64,000 bases of DNA, taken from NCBI RefSeq assembly GCF_003269065.1, contig NZ_QLTA01000015.1, positions 1-64,000 of the forward strand. The letters are read 5' to 3'. A program made the translations under genes and the position numbers. Of the stretch, positions 9,713 through 17,726 are shown piece by piece. A model generated the notes under the pieces. It ran no database searches and was not told the origin of the DNA. It saw only the letters and a list, made by a program, of their open reading frames with translations. This stretch comes from Paracidovorax anthurii (GTDB lineage Bacteria > Pseudomonadota > Gammaproteobacteria > Burkholderiales > Burkholderiaceae_C). Position 1 is the stretch's first letter. Each line of letters starts with the position of its first letter.

Positions 9713-10354
9713 TCAGTCGATCACGTGGTCTGCCCCGTAGGCATTGACCCATTCGTGCATGTTGTGATTGATCTGGTAGTTTCCATCTCTATGCTGAAAC
9801 TTCAGTTTCGTCTTCAAATCCAGATCCCGCACGCCCTGGCCGGTCCATGAATCAACGATGGCGCCTTTGGGAAATTCGTCATTCGGATCGATAACCACAT
9901 AGTTGTGGCTCAGCTTGTGATTGCTGTAAATCTTGAAGTCGGAGATTCCAAGCTTGTGCCGCAAATGCAAGCCGATCTCCAATGCTTGTATGTCGCAATT
10001 CGAGAATCCGGCTTCCCTGCACTTCTCAATGCATTTCGTCAGTTGCTCCGGGCTCATTTCAATAGCACCCCGCAGGTTGCCGCTGGACGTACGATAGATC
10101 CGACTCTGTTGAAGATCCGCCAATTTTTTCAACGTCTCAGAGGAGAATGTGCGTTTGGCCGTTTCCCGGTATTGCTGAGCCCTGCGCAGCGTCATCAAGG
10201 AATCGTCATCCGACTTATGGGACTTGTTGAGCCGCCCCATGGCGGTTTGATAGCCCGTTGTCGATAGTTGTGTCCGGTCACTTACGCGCTGGACCAACTC
10301 ATCGATGGAGCGACGCAGGGATGAGCGAGAAGATGATCCAGAAATATTGTCCAT
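9713..10354 (-). CDS. Candidate type III effector with Cys-His-Asp (papain/transglutaminase-like) triad
   Basis: A 213-residue protein with no signal peptide and a Ser/Arg-rich, flexible N-terminus (MDNISGSSSRSSLRRS) typical of type III secretion signals. The C-terminal half has the order Cys120 (FSNCDIQALEIGLHL), His150 (LSHNYVVID) and Asp168 (GAIVDSWTGQG), the spacing and contexts seen in papain-fold and transglutaminase-like toxins and effectors. GC content is about half, far below its neighbours, which points to transfer. A perfect PIP box with a correctly spaced -10 lies upstream, so HrpX control is expected. I do not recognise the named effector family. A triad role and delivery into plant cells are inference. 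It is an isolated gene, with no chaperone adjacent. Confidence 0.7.
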   Translation of the reverse strand: MDNISGSSSRSSLRRSIDELVQRVSDRTQLSTTGYQTAMGRLNKSHKSDDDSLMTLRRAQQYRETAKRTFSSETLKKLADLQQSRIYRTSSGNLRGAIEMSPEQLTKCIEKCREAGFSNCDIQALEIGLHLRHKLGISDFKIYSNHKLSHNYVVIDPNDEFPKGAIVDSWTGQGVRDLDLKTKLKFQHRDGNYQINHNMHEWVNAYGADHVID

Positions 10355-10421
10355 TGTGATTCCACGGATTCAGCAACGCTTTTGAGCGCCAGCCATAAAG
10401 GAAAAGCATTCATTCCTTCCG

Positions 10422-10483
10422 AGAATGCCAGCCACCAAAGGTAAAGCCCAAGGCCCGAACGAATTAGGCTGTCATTTAGCGAA
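10422..10483 (-). promoter_or_regulatory. PIP box and -10 element (HrpX-type promoter)
   Basis: On the minus strand TTCGC (10483-10479), exactly 15 bases, then TTCGT (10463-10459) fits the consensus TTCGB-N15-TTCGB without mismatch. CATTCT (10427-10422) fits YANNNT and begins 32 bases after the second half-site, the spacing reported for functional PIP promoters. The ATG of the effector candidate follows 67 bases later. Such promoters are bound by HrpX/HrpB-type AraC regulators and drive type III secretion genes. Confidence 0.75.
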
Positions 10484-10523
10484 GTATCTCGGGATAACCC
10501 CAGGCAAGAACAACGCGCAACGC

Positions 10524-11252
10524 TCACTGCGGCATCGACGGCAGCTCCTGCGGCCGCAGGTCGAACACCAGCACCTCGGCGCCCTCGCCGGCCGAGAACG
10601 TGAGGGCGCCTGCCTGGCGCACCCGGGCGCCGTCGCCTTCCGCGAGGCGCTCGCCGTTCACCGCGACGCTGCCGCGCGCCACGTGCACATAGACGTTGCG
10701 GCCGGGGCCCACGTCCAGCGTGGCGGATTCGCCGGCGCCGTCGAACAGGCCCGCATAGACCCGGGCGTCCTGGTGCACGCCGAGGGCGCCGTCCTCGCCC
10801 TCGGGCGAGATGATCAGGCGCAGGCGGCCGCGCTTCTCGGCGTCGGTGAAGTGGCGCTGCTGGTAGCGGGGCTCGGCGCCGCGCAGGCCCGGCACGATCC
10901 AGATCTGCAGGAAGTGCACGGGCGCTTCGGCGGAGGGGTTGAACTCGCTGTGGCGCACGCCGGTGCCGGCGCTCATCATCTGCACGTCGCCGGGGCGGAT
11001 CACCGAGCCCGTGCCCATGGAGTCCTTGTGCTCGAGCGCGCCTTCCAGCACGTACGAGAAGATTTCCATGTCGCGGTGCGGGTGGGTGCCGAAGCCCTGG
11101 CCGGGCGCCACGCGGTCGTCGTTGATCACCAGCAGGTCCGAGAAGCCCTGCTGCGCCGGGTCGTGGTAGTGGCCGAACGAGAAGGTGTGGCGGGACTGGA
11201 GCCAGCCGTGGTTGGCGTGGCCGCGCTGGGAAGCCTTGCGGATGTCGAGCAT
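10524..11252 (-). CDS. Pirin family protein (YhhW/quercetinase-like)
   Basis: A 242-residue bicupin protein. The pirin metal site is intact: His57 and His59 (GTHPHRD), His101 and Glu103 (VRHSE), which numerically match the classical pirin ligands. Bacterial pirins act as quercetin 2,3-dioxygenases or as redox-sensitive regulators of metabolism. The start is ATG 11252, behind AAAGGAAA; a second ATG 21 bases upstream has a weaker site. A LysR-type gene is divergent and probably controls it. The pirin/LysR pairing is common in beta-proteobacteria. The physiological substrate is not established. Confidence 0.9.
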   Translation of the reverse strand: MLDIRKASQRGHANHGWLQSRHTFSFGHYHDPAQQGFSDLLVINDDRVAPGQGFGTHPHRDMEIFSYVLEGALEHKDSMGTGSVIRPGDVQMMSAGTGVRHSEFNPSAEAPVHFLQIWIVPGLRGAEPRYQQRHFTDAEKRGRLRLIISPEGEDGALGVHQDARVYAGLFDGAGESATLDVGPGRNVYVHVARGSVAVNGERLAEGDGARVRQAGALTFSAGEGAEVLVFDLRPQELPSMPQ

Positions 11253-11407
11253 GGTGCGTTTCCTTTCATTCACTTTCGATGGTATTCACACTGTCTTCGG
11301 GGCAGACCTCCCCGGGGGTATCCAGAGGGGTCGTTTCGCTTTCAGTGCGTCGATGGAGAAAGTATCGGGCGCCTTGACATGCATCAGGTTGAAAGGTTTC
11401 GCCGTCC

Positions 11408-11428
11408 ATCATCGATAATTTCGATGAT
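11408..11428. promoter_or_regulatory. 8-bp perfect dyad, candidate LysR operator
   Basis: ATCATCGA (11408-11415), 5 bases, TCGATGAT (11421-11428) form a perfect inverted repeat in the pirin/LysR divergent region, 21 bases before the regulator ATG. LysR proteins bind such interrupted dyads near their own promoters. Confidence 0.45.
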
Positions 11429-11449
11429 CTGGATCAAGGACGGAACCCC

Positions 11450-12352
11450 ATGCTCAGACTCTCCCTGGAAGCCATCGAACTGGTGGATGCGATCGCCCGC
11501 CACGGCTCGTTCGCGGGGGCCTCGGAACAGCTCCACAAGGTGCCCTCCACCATCTCCTACGCCGTCGCCCGGCTGGAGGAGCAGATGGGCATCGCGCTCT
11601 TCACGCGCAACGGCCCGCGCGTGGCGCTCACCCCCGCGGGGGAGGAGCTGCTCAAGGAAGGCCGCTGGCTGCTGGCCGCCGCGCGCCAGCTCGAATCGCG
11701 GCTGCGGCAGGTGGCGACGGGCTTCGAGACCGAGCTGCGGCTGGTGCACGACTCGCTGATCCCCACCAGCGCCTTCGCCGAGGACATCCGCGCCTTCGAG
11801 GCGCTGGACTGCGGCACGCGCCTGCGCATCGGCTGCGAGGCGCTCACCGGCACCTGGGAGGCGCTGCGCGACGGCCGCGCCGACATCGTGGTGGCGGCGG
11901 GCGAAGGCCCCTCGGGCGGGGGCTACAAGGCCGTGGCCGTGGGCCGCCTGGAATTCGTCTTCTGCGTGGCGCCCACGCACCCGCTGGCCGGGCGGGGCCG
12001 GCCGCTCTCGCGCAGCGACCTGCTGGAGCACGCGGCCATCGTGGTGGGCGACGGCGCCCGCGCGCTGGGCGACCGCACCGTGGGCCTGCACCTCGGGCAG
12101 CACCGCATCACCGTGCCCTCGATGCCGGCCAAGATCGCCTGCCAGGTGGACGGCCTGGGCCACGGCTTCGTGCCGCGCGCCAGCGTGCGCGGCGAGCTGG
12201 CGCGCGGCCTGCTCGTGGAATGCGCGGTGGAGGAGCCCCGGCCCGAGGAAACCTTCTGGCTCGCCTGGAAGCCCGAGGCCCGCGGCCGCGCGCTGCAGTG
12301 GTGGCGCGAGCGGCTGGCCCGGCCGCTGCTGCCGGGCATCCTGCCGGCCTGA
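11450..12352 (+). CDS. LysR family transcriptional regulator (pirin neighbour)
   Basis: A 300-residue regulator. Residues 1-60 form the winged HTH (SLEAIELVDAIARHGSFAGASEQLHKVPSTISY then LFTRNGPRVALTPAGEELL), with the substrate-binding domain from about residue 90. It is divergent from the pirin gene with 197 bases between start codons, and the dyad at 11408-11428 lies in the gap, consistent with autoregulation and pirin control. The effector molecule is unknown. ATG 11450 gives the standard LysR N-terminus. Confidence 0.9.
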   Translation: MLRLSLEAIELVDAIARHGSFAGASEQLHKVPSTISYAVARLEEQMGIALFTRNGPRVALTPAGEELLKEGRWLLAAARQLESRLRQVATGFETELRLVHDSLIPTSAFAEDIRAFEALDCGTRLRIGCEALTGTWEALRDGRADIVVAAGEGPSGGGYKAVAVGRLEFVFCVAPTHPLAGRGRPLSRSDLLEHAAIVVGDGARALGDRTVGLHLGQHRITVPSMPAKIACQVDGLGHGFVPRASVRGELARGLLVECAVEEPRPEETFWLAWKPEARGRALQWWRERLARPLLPGILPA

Positions 12353-12375
12353 CGCCGCGGGCCTGCCACCGATTT

Positions 12376-12420
12376 GCTACATTTTATATAGCATACTTCC
12401 CAATAAATACGGCGACATGG
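12376..12420 (+). repeat. 18+16+11 dispersed repeat, copy 1
   Basis: An 18-bp AT-rich stem-loop beginning GCTA and ending TAGCA (12376-12393), a 16-bp spacer, then CGGCGACATGG (12410-12420). The same spacing occurs in four other copies in this window. It lies just after the LysR stop codon. The GCTA/TAGC ends can pair. Confidence 0.8.
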
Positions 12421-12520
12421 ACGGGTTTTCTGCCTGAAACGCACGCCAGGGAGTCCACGGGGCCTGCACGGCGGGCCCGGGCGTGGCCGGGCGTGGCCCC
12501 CGTGCCCCGTGCGCCGCCGG

Positions 12521-13582
12521 TCAGCGCACAGGGCGCTCCGGGGCGGCGGCACCCTCCTCGGGCGCGGCGGGCCACGCCACGCGCTCGACCCGGAAGCCCT
12601 GGCGGGCCAGCAGCGCGGGCAGACCCTGGGGGCCCACCATGTGCAGCGCCCCCACGGCCGCGAACACGCTGCGCCCCGCGCGGTGCTCGGCCACGATGGC
12701 GCGCGCCATGCCCGGGTTGCGGCCGGCCACCAGCCGGTCGAAGCCGGCGCGCTCCTCGGGCGTGCGCAGGCAGTCGCACCACTGGGGGTAGGTTTCCAGC
12801 AGGTTCGCCCGGCCGTCGGCCCAGGCGCGCGCCAGGGTGAGCAGGCCCTGGCGGGCGGCGCCGCCTTCGAGCTGCTCCAGGCCCGAGGCCACGGCCTCGG
12901 CCGTCTCGCGCGGGTCGTCGGAGGCCAGCTCGCGGATCTGCAGCTCGGCCGTCTCCAGCGAGAGCACGGGCTTGCGCAGCCCGCGCGCGAGGCCCGCGAG
13001 CACGAAGTCGATGCCGTAGGCCGGGTCGAGCCCGTCGCTGCGCGCCGCCAGCGCCACGAGCGAGGCGATCTGCAGCTCGGGCCGCAGCGCGGCCAGACCC
13101 GGATCGGCGCACGCGGCCTCGGCCTGCGCGGCCAGGCGCCGGGCCAGTCCGGGCGGCAGCGGGGGCGCGCCGGCCCGGGCGCGAATGGCCTCCTGCAGCG
13201 CCGTGGCCACGGCCGGGTCGAGCAGATCGAGTTCGAGCGCGACGCGGTCGCTGGCGCGCACGGCGGCCAGCACCGTGGGGCCGGGCAGCATCCAGTCGCG
13301 CCGGGCGGCGTGCAGGGTGCCGTAGAGCCAGCTCGTGCGCCCGCCCTGCTCCACGCGCCAGAGCATGCCGTGGTCCCGCGCCGTGCGCAGGGCCTGCGGG
13401 ATGGTGGCCGCATCGAGCGGCGTGGCCACGGGCGGGCAGCCTTCCCGCCGCGCCTCGGCGGGGCGGGAGGCGGCGGGCGCATCGGGCACCGCACCGGCCG
13501 GGGCCGGCTGGGCCCACGCCGGCGCGGCCAGCACCCAGGCCCATGCCGCCATCCGCCAGCGCACGGCGGCCAGCCCCCTCAT
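12521..13582 (-). CDS. TraB/GumN family protein
   Basis: A 353-residue exported protein. The first 25 residues (RWRMAAWAWVLAAPAWAQ) form a signal peptide. Family hallmarks are GMLWRVEQGGRTSWLYGTLHAA near the N-terminus of the mature part, a central ELDLLDP region, and VGALHMVGPQGLPALLARQGFRVERV near the C-terminus, with the conserved Gly-x-x-His pair. Members (TraB/PrgY/GumN, Tiki-like) are thought to be metal-dependent hydrolases, but the bacterial substrate is unknown. The ATG at 13582 overlaps the TGA of the upstream FAH gene by four bases (ATGA), so the two are probably translationally coupled. Longer upstream readings of this frame are shadows. Confidence 0.85.
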   Translation of the reverse strand: MRGLAAVRWRMAAWAWVLAAPAWAQPAPAGAVPDAPAASRPAEARREGCPPVATPLDAATIPQALRTARDHGMLWRVEQGGRTSWLYGTLHAARRDWMLPGPTVLAAVRASDRVALELDLLDPAVATALQEAIRARAGAPPLPPGLARRLAAQAEAACADPGLAALRPELQIASLVALAARSDGLDPAYGIDFVLAGLARGLRKPVLSLETAELQIRELASDDPRETAEAVASGLEQLEGGAARQGLLTLARAWADGRANLLETYPQWCDCLRTPEERAGFDRLVAGRNPGMARAIVAEHRAGRSVFAAVGALHMVGPQGLPALLARQGFRVERVAWPAAPEEGAAAPERPVR

Positions 13583-14589
13583 CCGGCCGGGGCCGCGATG
13601 GCCTGGTCGATGGCGCCGAACAGGCTCTGGCCGGCCTTGTTCTTCATCTCGATGCGGATGGTGTCGCCGAACTTCATGAACTCGGTCGAGGGCTTGCCGT
13701 CCTGGATCGTCTCGATGCAGCGCTTCTCGGCGATGCAGCTGTAGCCCTTGGGCCACTCGGTGCGGCCGTTCTGCTCCACGCCCTTGTTGCTCACCGTGCC
13801 GCTGCCCACGATGGAGCCGGCGCGCACGTTGCGGGTCTTGCAGATGTGGGCGATGAGCTGGCCGAAGTGGAAGGTCATCTCGGGGCCCGCATCGCACATG
13901 CCGACCTTGCGGCCGTTCCAGGTGGACTGCAGCGTGAGGTTCACGCGGCCGCCGTCCCAGGCGTCGCCCAGCTCGTCCAGCGTGACCGCCACGGGGCTGA
14001 AGGCGGTGGCGGGCTTGGACTGGAAGAAGCCGAAGCCCTTGGCCAGCTCGGCCGGGATCAGGTTGCGCAGGGAGACGTCGTTGGCCAGCATCACCAGCCG
14101 GATGCCGTCCAGCGCCTGCCCGGGCGTGGCACCCATCTTCACGTCGCCGGTCACCACGGCGATCTCGGCCTCGAAATCGATGCCCATGGCCTCGCTGGGC
14201 ACCACCACGTCGTCGCAGGGGCCCAGAAAGTCGTCGCTGCCGCCCTGGTACATCAGCGGGTCGGTATAGAAGCTTTCGGGAACTTCGGAGTTGCGCGCTT
14301 TTCGGACCAGTTCGACGTGGTTGATGTAGGCGGAGCCGTCCGCCCATTGGTAAGCGCGCGGCAGCGGGGCCATGCAGCGCTCGGGCTCGAAGGGGAAGGC
14401 GTGGGGGGCGCGGCCGGCGTTGAGCTGGTCGTAGAGGTCCTGCAGTTGCGGCGCCAGGAAGCCCCAGTCGTCCAGCACCTGCTGCAGGCGGCTCGCGATG
14501 CCGGTCGCATAATGGGCCGTGCCCAGATCGCGGGAGACGACGACCAGTTGGCCATCGCGGGAACCATCTTTGTAGGTGGCGAGTTTCAT
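13579..14589 (-). CDS. Fumarylacetoacetate hydrolase family protein
   Basis: A 336-residue enzyme of the FAH superfamily, which cleaves or isomerises beta-diketo or oxo-acid intermediates of aromatic degradation. Signatures are FEAEIAVVTGDVKMG, with the metal-binding acidic residues, MLANDVSLRNL, and KPATAFSPVAVT. The C-terminal SGTVSNKGVEQ region is typical of the subgroup often annotated as fumarylacetoacetate hydrolase rather than 4-oxalocrotonate decarboxylase. It is first in a two-gene unit with the TraB/GumN protein. The divergent IclR regulator across a 102-base gap, with a palindrome in it, probably controls it, as IclR proteins often govern aromatic pathways. The exact substrate is unproven. 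Confidence 0.85.
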   Translation of the reverse strand: MKLATYKDGSRDGQLVVVSRDLGTAHYATGIASRLQQVLDDWGFLAPQLQDLYDQLNAGRAPHAFPFEPERCMAPLPRAYQWADGSAYINHVELVRKARNSEVPESFYTDPLMYQGGSDDFLGPCDDVVVPSEAMGIDFEAEIAVVTGDVKMGATPGQALDGIRLVMLANDVSLRNLIPAELAKGFGFFQSKPATAFSPVAVTLDELGDAWDGGRVNLTLQSTWNGRKVGMCDAGPEMTFHFGQLIAHICKTRNVRAGSIVGSGTVSNKGVEQNGRTEWPKGYSCIAEKRCIETIQDGKPSTEFMKFGDTIRIEMKNKAGQSLFGAIDQAIAAPAG

Positions 14590-14651
14590 GGGCTCAGACC
14601 TCTTGTCTCCGAAGGCGCGCCCGCGAGGGATTCCGGGCGCAATTACGAATG

Positions 14652-14667
14652 GTTAAATTGATTTAAC
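14652..14667. promoter_or_regulatory. Palindrome in the FAH/IclR divergent region
   Basis: GTTAAAT (14652-14658), TG, ATTTAAC (14661-14667) is a perfect 7-bp inverted repeat in an AT-rich patch about 25 bases before the regulator start. IclR-type proteins bind short palindromes in such positions, so this is a good operator candidate for autoregulation and control of the FAH gene. Confidence 0.5.
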
Positions 14668-14691
14668 TAAACAAAACTCCAGGAAATTCTA

Positions 14692-15480
14692 TTGCAGATG
14701 GACAAGGAACGGGCGGGCATTCAATCGGTGGAAGTGGGCTTCTCGCTGCTGGAGGGCCTCACGCGCAGCCGGGGCCCGCTGATGCTCAAGGACCTCGCCT
14801 CCGCCGCCGGCATGAGCGCCGCCAAGGCGCACCGCTACCTCGTGAGCTTCCAGCGCATGGGCCTCGTGTCGCAGGATGCGCGCACCGCCCGCTATGACCT
14901 CGGCCCCGCCGCGCTCAAGCTGGGCCTGGCCTCGCTCGCGCGGCTGGACGCCGTGCGGCTGGCCCGTGAACGGCTGCCCGCGCTGCAGGAAGACATCCAG
15001 CAGACGCTGGCGCTGGCCGTCTGGGGCAACCGGGGCCCCACCATCGTGCACTGGGAGGAATCGCACCAGTCCGTCACCGCCAACCTGCGGCTGGGCGACG
15101 TGATGCCGCTGCTCTCCTCCGCCACCGGCCGCTGCTTCGCGGCCCACCTCGCGCCGGAAGTCACGGCCGGGCTCCTCCAGGAAGAGCTGGCCGACGCCGC
15201 CCGGCGCGGGCGCCATGACGTGCCCACCGACCTGGCGGCCGCGCAGGCCCTGCTGGCCGAAGTGCGCGAGCGCGGCTCGGCGCGCGTGGTGGACACGCTG
15301 CTGCCCGGCATCGTCGCCTTCTGCGCGCCGGTCTTCGACGCGGGCGGGCACCTGGCGCTGGCCGTGACCACGCTGGGCTCGGTGGCCACCTTCGACCCCG
15401 CCTGGGACGGCGCCATCGACCGGCCGCTGCGCGCCATGGCCGACCGGCTCTCCGGCGACCTGGGGTACAGGCAAGGTTGA
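14692..15480 (+). CDS. IclR family transcriptional regulator
   Basis: A 262-residue regulator: N-terminal winged HTH (SVEVGFSLLEGLTRSRGPLMLKDLASAAGMSAAKAHRYLVSF) and C-terminal effector-binding domain (SATGRCFAAHL ... GIVAFCAPVFDAGGHLALAVTTLG). Two starts compete. TTG at 14692 lies 6 bases after AGGAA, the better spacing; ATG at 14698 lies 12 bases after it. They differ by two residues. It is divergent from the FAH gene and likely controls it through the palindrome in between. The inducer is unknown, probably an aromatic-acid intermediate. Confidence 0.9.
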   Translation: MQMDKERAGIQSVEVGFSLLEGLTRSRGPLMLKDLASAAGMSAAKAHRYLVSFQRMGLVSQDARTARYDLGPAALKLGLASLARLDAVRLARERLPALQEDIQQTLALAVWGNRGPTIVHWEESHQSVTANLRLGDVMPLLSSATGRCFAAHLAPEVTAGLLQEELADAARRGRHDVPTDLAAAQALLAEVRERGSARVVDTLLPGIVAFCAPVFDAGGHLALAVTTLGSVATFDPAWDGAIDRPLRAMADRLSGDLGYRQG

Positions 15481-15608
15481 GATGACACAACCCCCTGTGG
15501 CGCTGCGCCGGTTTCATGCGCTGCGCCCTGGACGCGCATGAACCCAGCCGCCCGCATGCCCCGCCCCGCGCGCTCTGCCGCCTCCCCCGTGCACGCGGGA
15601 GGCCGCCG

Positions 15609-16826
15609 ATGATGCCGCGCCGCGCGCTGGCGGCGCTCACCGCCCTGGTGCTGGCCCTGCACGCCCTGGTACTGCTGGGCCTGCCGCACTGGGGCGGCGG
15701 CACCGGCCAAGGTCAACCCTCGCGCATGGCCTTCCACACGCGCATGCTGGAGCCCGCGCCGCCCGCCGAGCCCCCGCCGGCCGCCCCCGCAGCCCCGGCC
15801 GCCGAGGCGCCGCCGCCCCCGCGCCCCCGGCCCGCGCCGGCCCGCAAGCCCCGCCCGCCCACGCCGGCCCCGGCCCCGGCCCCGGCGCAGCCCGCCCCCG
15901 AGCCCCCGGTAGCGCCCCCCGCCGACGCGGAGGCCGCCAGCCCCGCACCGGGCGATGGCGGGCCGCAGCCCGCCCTGCCCCCCGCGCCCGAGGAGCCCCC
16001 CCCGGGCGCCACGACCGCCGCCGCAGCAGCGGCCCAGGCGGCCGCACTGGCCGCATCCGCCGTGGCCAGCGCCGCAGCACCCGCCCCGGCCCCCGCCGCC
16101 AGCACCCCGGACGACACCCGCTCGGCCGGGGTGGAGATCCGCCCGCCCGGGGGCGCCGCCACCGACGCCAGTGCCACGCCGCCCCCCGTGCGCCTGCCCG
16201 CGCCCGTGCGCCTCACCTTCGAGGTGAGCGGCCAGGCCAAGAAGTTCGACTACCGCGCCAGCGCCACGCTGGCCTGGCGCCACGACGGCGCGCGCTACGA
16301 GGCCCGGCAGGAGATCAAGGCCTTCCTGGTCGGCTCGCGCGCCCAGACCAGCACCGGCCTCGTCACCCCCGCGGGCCTGCAGCCCGAACGCTTCGGCGAC
16401 AAGGCCCGCAGCGAGCAGGCGGCGCATTTCGACTTCGGCGCGGGCCGCGCCACCTTCAGCGCCAACGCGCCCCCGGTCGCCATCGCCCCGGGCGCGCAGG
16501 ACCGGCTGAGCGTGTTCATCCAGCTCGGCGCGCTGCTGGCGGCCGCGCCCGAACGCTACCCCGACGGCACGCGCATCACCCTCACCACCGTGGGCACACG
16601 CTATGCCGACCGCTGGACCTTCACCGTCGAAGGCACCGAAACCCTGGACCTGCCCGTGGGCCCCACCCCCGCGCTCAAGCTCCAGCGCCTACCCCGCCAG
16701 GACTACGACCAGAAGGCCGAGCTGTGGCTGGCGCCCGCGCTGGGCTTCCTGCCCGCGCGCATCCGCATCACCCAGGCCAACGGCGACTACGCCGACCTGC
16801 GCCTCTCCGGGCGCGAGGCGCCCTGA
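15609..16826 (+). CDS. DUF3108 domain protein with TonB-like proline-rich linker
   Basis: A 405-residue protein. Residues 5-25 form a membrane anchor or signal (LAALTALVLALHALVLLGL). About 40-180 is an extreme Pro/Ala-rich linker reminiscent of TonB, probably spanning the periplasm. The rest is a DUF3108 domain (RLTFEVSGQAKKFDYRASA ... ETLDLPVGPTPALKLQR ... ELWLAPALGFLPARIRI). DUF3108 proteins are envelope proteins of unknown function. The start is one of two adjacent ATGs at 15609/15612; the longer open frame upstream lacks a signal. It stands downstream of the IclR gene by 128 bases and is probably independent. Confidence 0.82.
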   Translation: MMPRRALAALTALVLALHALVLLGLPHWGGGTGQGQPSRMAFHTRMLEPAPPAEPPPAAPAAPAAEAPPPPRPRPAPARKPRPPTPAPAPAPAQPAPEPPVAPPADAEAASPAPGDGGPQPALPPAPEEPPPGATTAAAAAAQAAALAASAVASAAAPAPAPAASTPDDTRSAGVEIRPPGGAATDASATPPPVRLPAPVRLTFEVSGQAKKFDYRASATLAWRHDGARYEARQEIKAFLVGSRAQTSTGLVTPAGLQPERFGDKARSEQAAHFDFGAGRATFSANAPPVAIAPGAQDRLSVFIQLGALLAAAPERYPDGTRITLTTVGTRYADRWTFTVEGTETLDLPVGPTPALKLQRLPRQDYDQKAELWLAPALGFLPARIRITQANGDYADLRLSGREAP

Positions 16827-17108
16827 CCGGCGCGCTGCCAAAGGGGCCTGTGCGGTTTCACCACAGCATTCGTGGAATGCCGCCACGACTTCGCATCCAG
16901 CGGCCGCGCCCGTCCGTATTTCGTGAAATACTGTTTCCAGGCATCCGAAGGATGCGTGCCCCGGCGGCGGCCGGCACGCGGGATGCATGGGCCGGGTCTT
17001 GAACTTCGGGACCCGGGTGGCCATCTGAACGTAAATACGGCTAAGCCATTGGCGCCATCGTGCCGATAGCCTGTTCGTAGGAACCTTGTGGATCGACAGA
17101 GGAACACC
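16827..17108. other. Intergenic region with several short hairpins
   Basis: No gene is seen. Short inverted repeats follow one another: CATTCGTGGAATG (16869-16881), GTATTTCGTGAAATAC (16916-16931), GCATCCGAAGGATGC (16941-16955) and GTCTTGAACTTCGGGAC (16996-17012). The first may serve as a terminator for the DUF3108 gene. A sigma-28-like -10 core occurs near the right end. Confidence 0.45.
17042..17069 (+). promoter_or_regulatory. Sigma-28-like promoter candidate before DUF3567 gene
   Basis: TAAG (17042-17045), 16 bases, GCCGATAG (17062-17069). The -10 core matches seven of eight bases of GCCGATAA; the -35 has one mismatch and the spacer is one base longer than consensus. It would place transcription start about 30 bases before the ATG at 17109. 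Confidence 0.3.
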
Positions 17109-17396
17109 ATGCACATGCTTTACGACTCCGACACCTTTGTGGTAGTCCATATGCAGCCCGACACCCTCGACGCCGAGGTGCCCGCAGGCGTTCCCCCCGC
17201 CCACCAACTGGTGCGGCACGGCTTCGAGATCGTGGACAAGCGCTCCGGCAAGGAGGTCTACCTCGACGGCTCCTGGGCCGAGATGTTCCAGCAGCAGATC
17301 CTCGCCTGGCAGCGCGATACGCCCACCCAGGAAGAGGTAGACGACACGCTGGATGGGTATGTGGGGCTGGCGCAGAATCCGGTGGTGGTGCACTGA
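17109..17396 (+). CDS. DUF3567 family protein
   Basis: A 95-residue acidic cytoplasmic protein matching the DUF3567 pattern of beta-proteobacteria: MHMLYDSDTFVVVHM at the N-terminus, a GFEIVDKRSGKEVYLDG core, and a C-terminal LAQNPVVVH. No catalytic motif or known role. The start is ATG 17109 behind AGAGGAAC; an upstream GTG would add seven residues not typical of the family. A clear rho-independent terminator follows 65 bases after the stop, so it is monocistronic. Confidence 0.85.
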   Translation: MHMLYDSDTFVVVHMQPDTLDAEVPAGVPPAHQLVRHGFEIVDKRSGKEVYLDGSWAEMFQQQILAWQRDTPTQEEVDDTLDGYVGLAQNPVVVH

Positions 17397-17726
17397 TAGG
17401 CACTATCTTCCCGGCGCCTTGGTTCTTTCCGGGCCGGGCACCGGCTGCAGCATCGCGATGACGCACCCTTGGGGTGCGTTTTCTTTTTTGGGGGCGGGTG
17501 CAATAGGACGTTCAGTGGTGCGGCATGCGTGCAAGGCGCGGAGCGCCGATCCTGCGCTTGGGGTAGCAAGGGAAATCAATTGAGAGGCGCGAGGAATGCA
17601 TGCCTGTCATCCATTGGCTTGTACGCCGTCTTTCGGTCTTAGCTTGGTGATGGTGCCAGTGTGACTCGTTAAAAGGCTGCTGTCGGCCAGAAGCTGACCC
17701 CACGCCTCGCTGATGCGCATTCCGCC
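17397..17726. other. Convergent intergenic region
   Basis: Between the DUF3567 gene and the oppositely oriented acyltransferase gene. Apart from the terminator at 17461-17490 no gene, RNA or repeat is recognised. GC content falls to the right, toward the acyltransferase gene. Confidence 0.45.
17461..17490 (+). terminator. Rho-independent terminator after DUF3567 gene
   Basis: ACGCACCC (17461-17468), loop TTG, GGGTGCGT (17472-17479) and then a T-rich tract (TTTTCTTTTTT). A textbook intrinsic terminator on the plus strand. Confidence 0.85.

Noticed and set aside
9645-9740. Short frame with a strong AAAGGAG ribosome site after the molybdopterin oxidoreductase gene, and a protein-like reading MHWVITRQGVPYTPYY in another frame
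   Set aside because: Only about 30 codons, overlapping the effector gene antisense, with no recognisable family. It could be a transposase remnant but cannot be supported.
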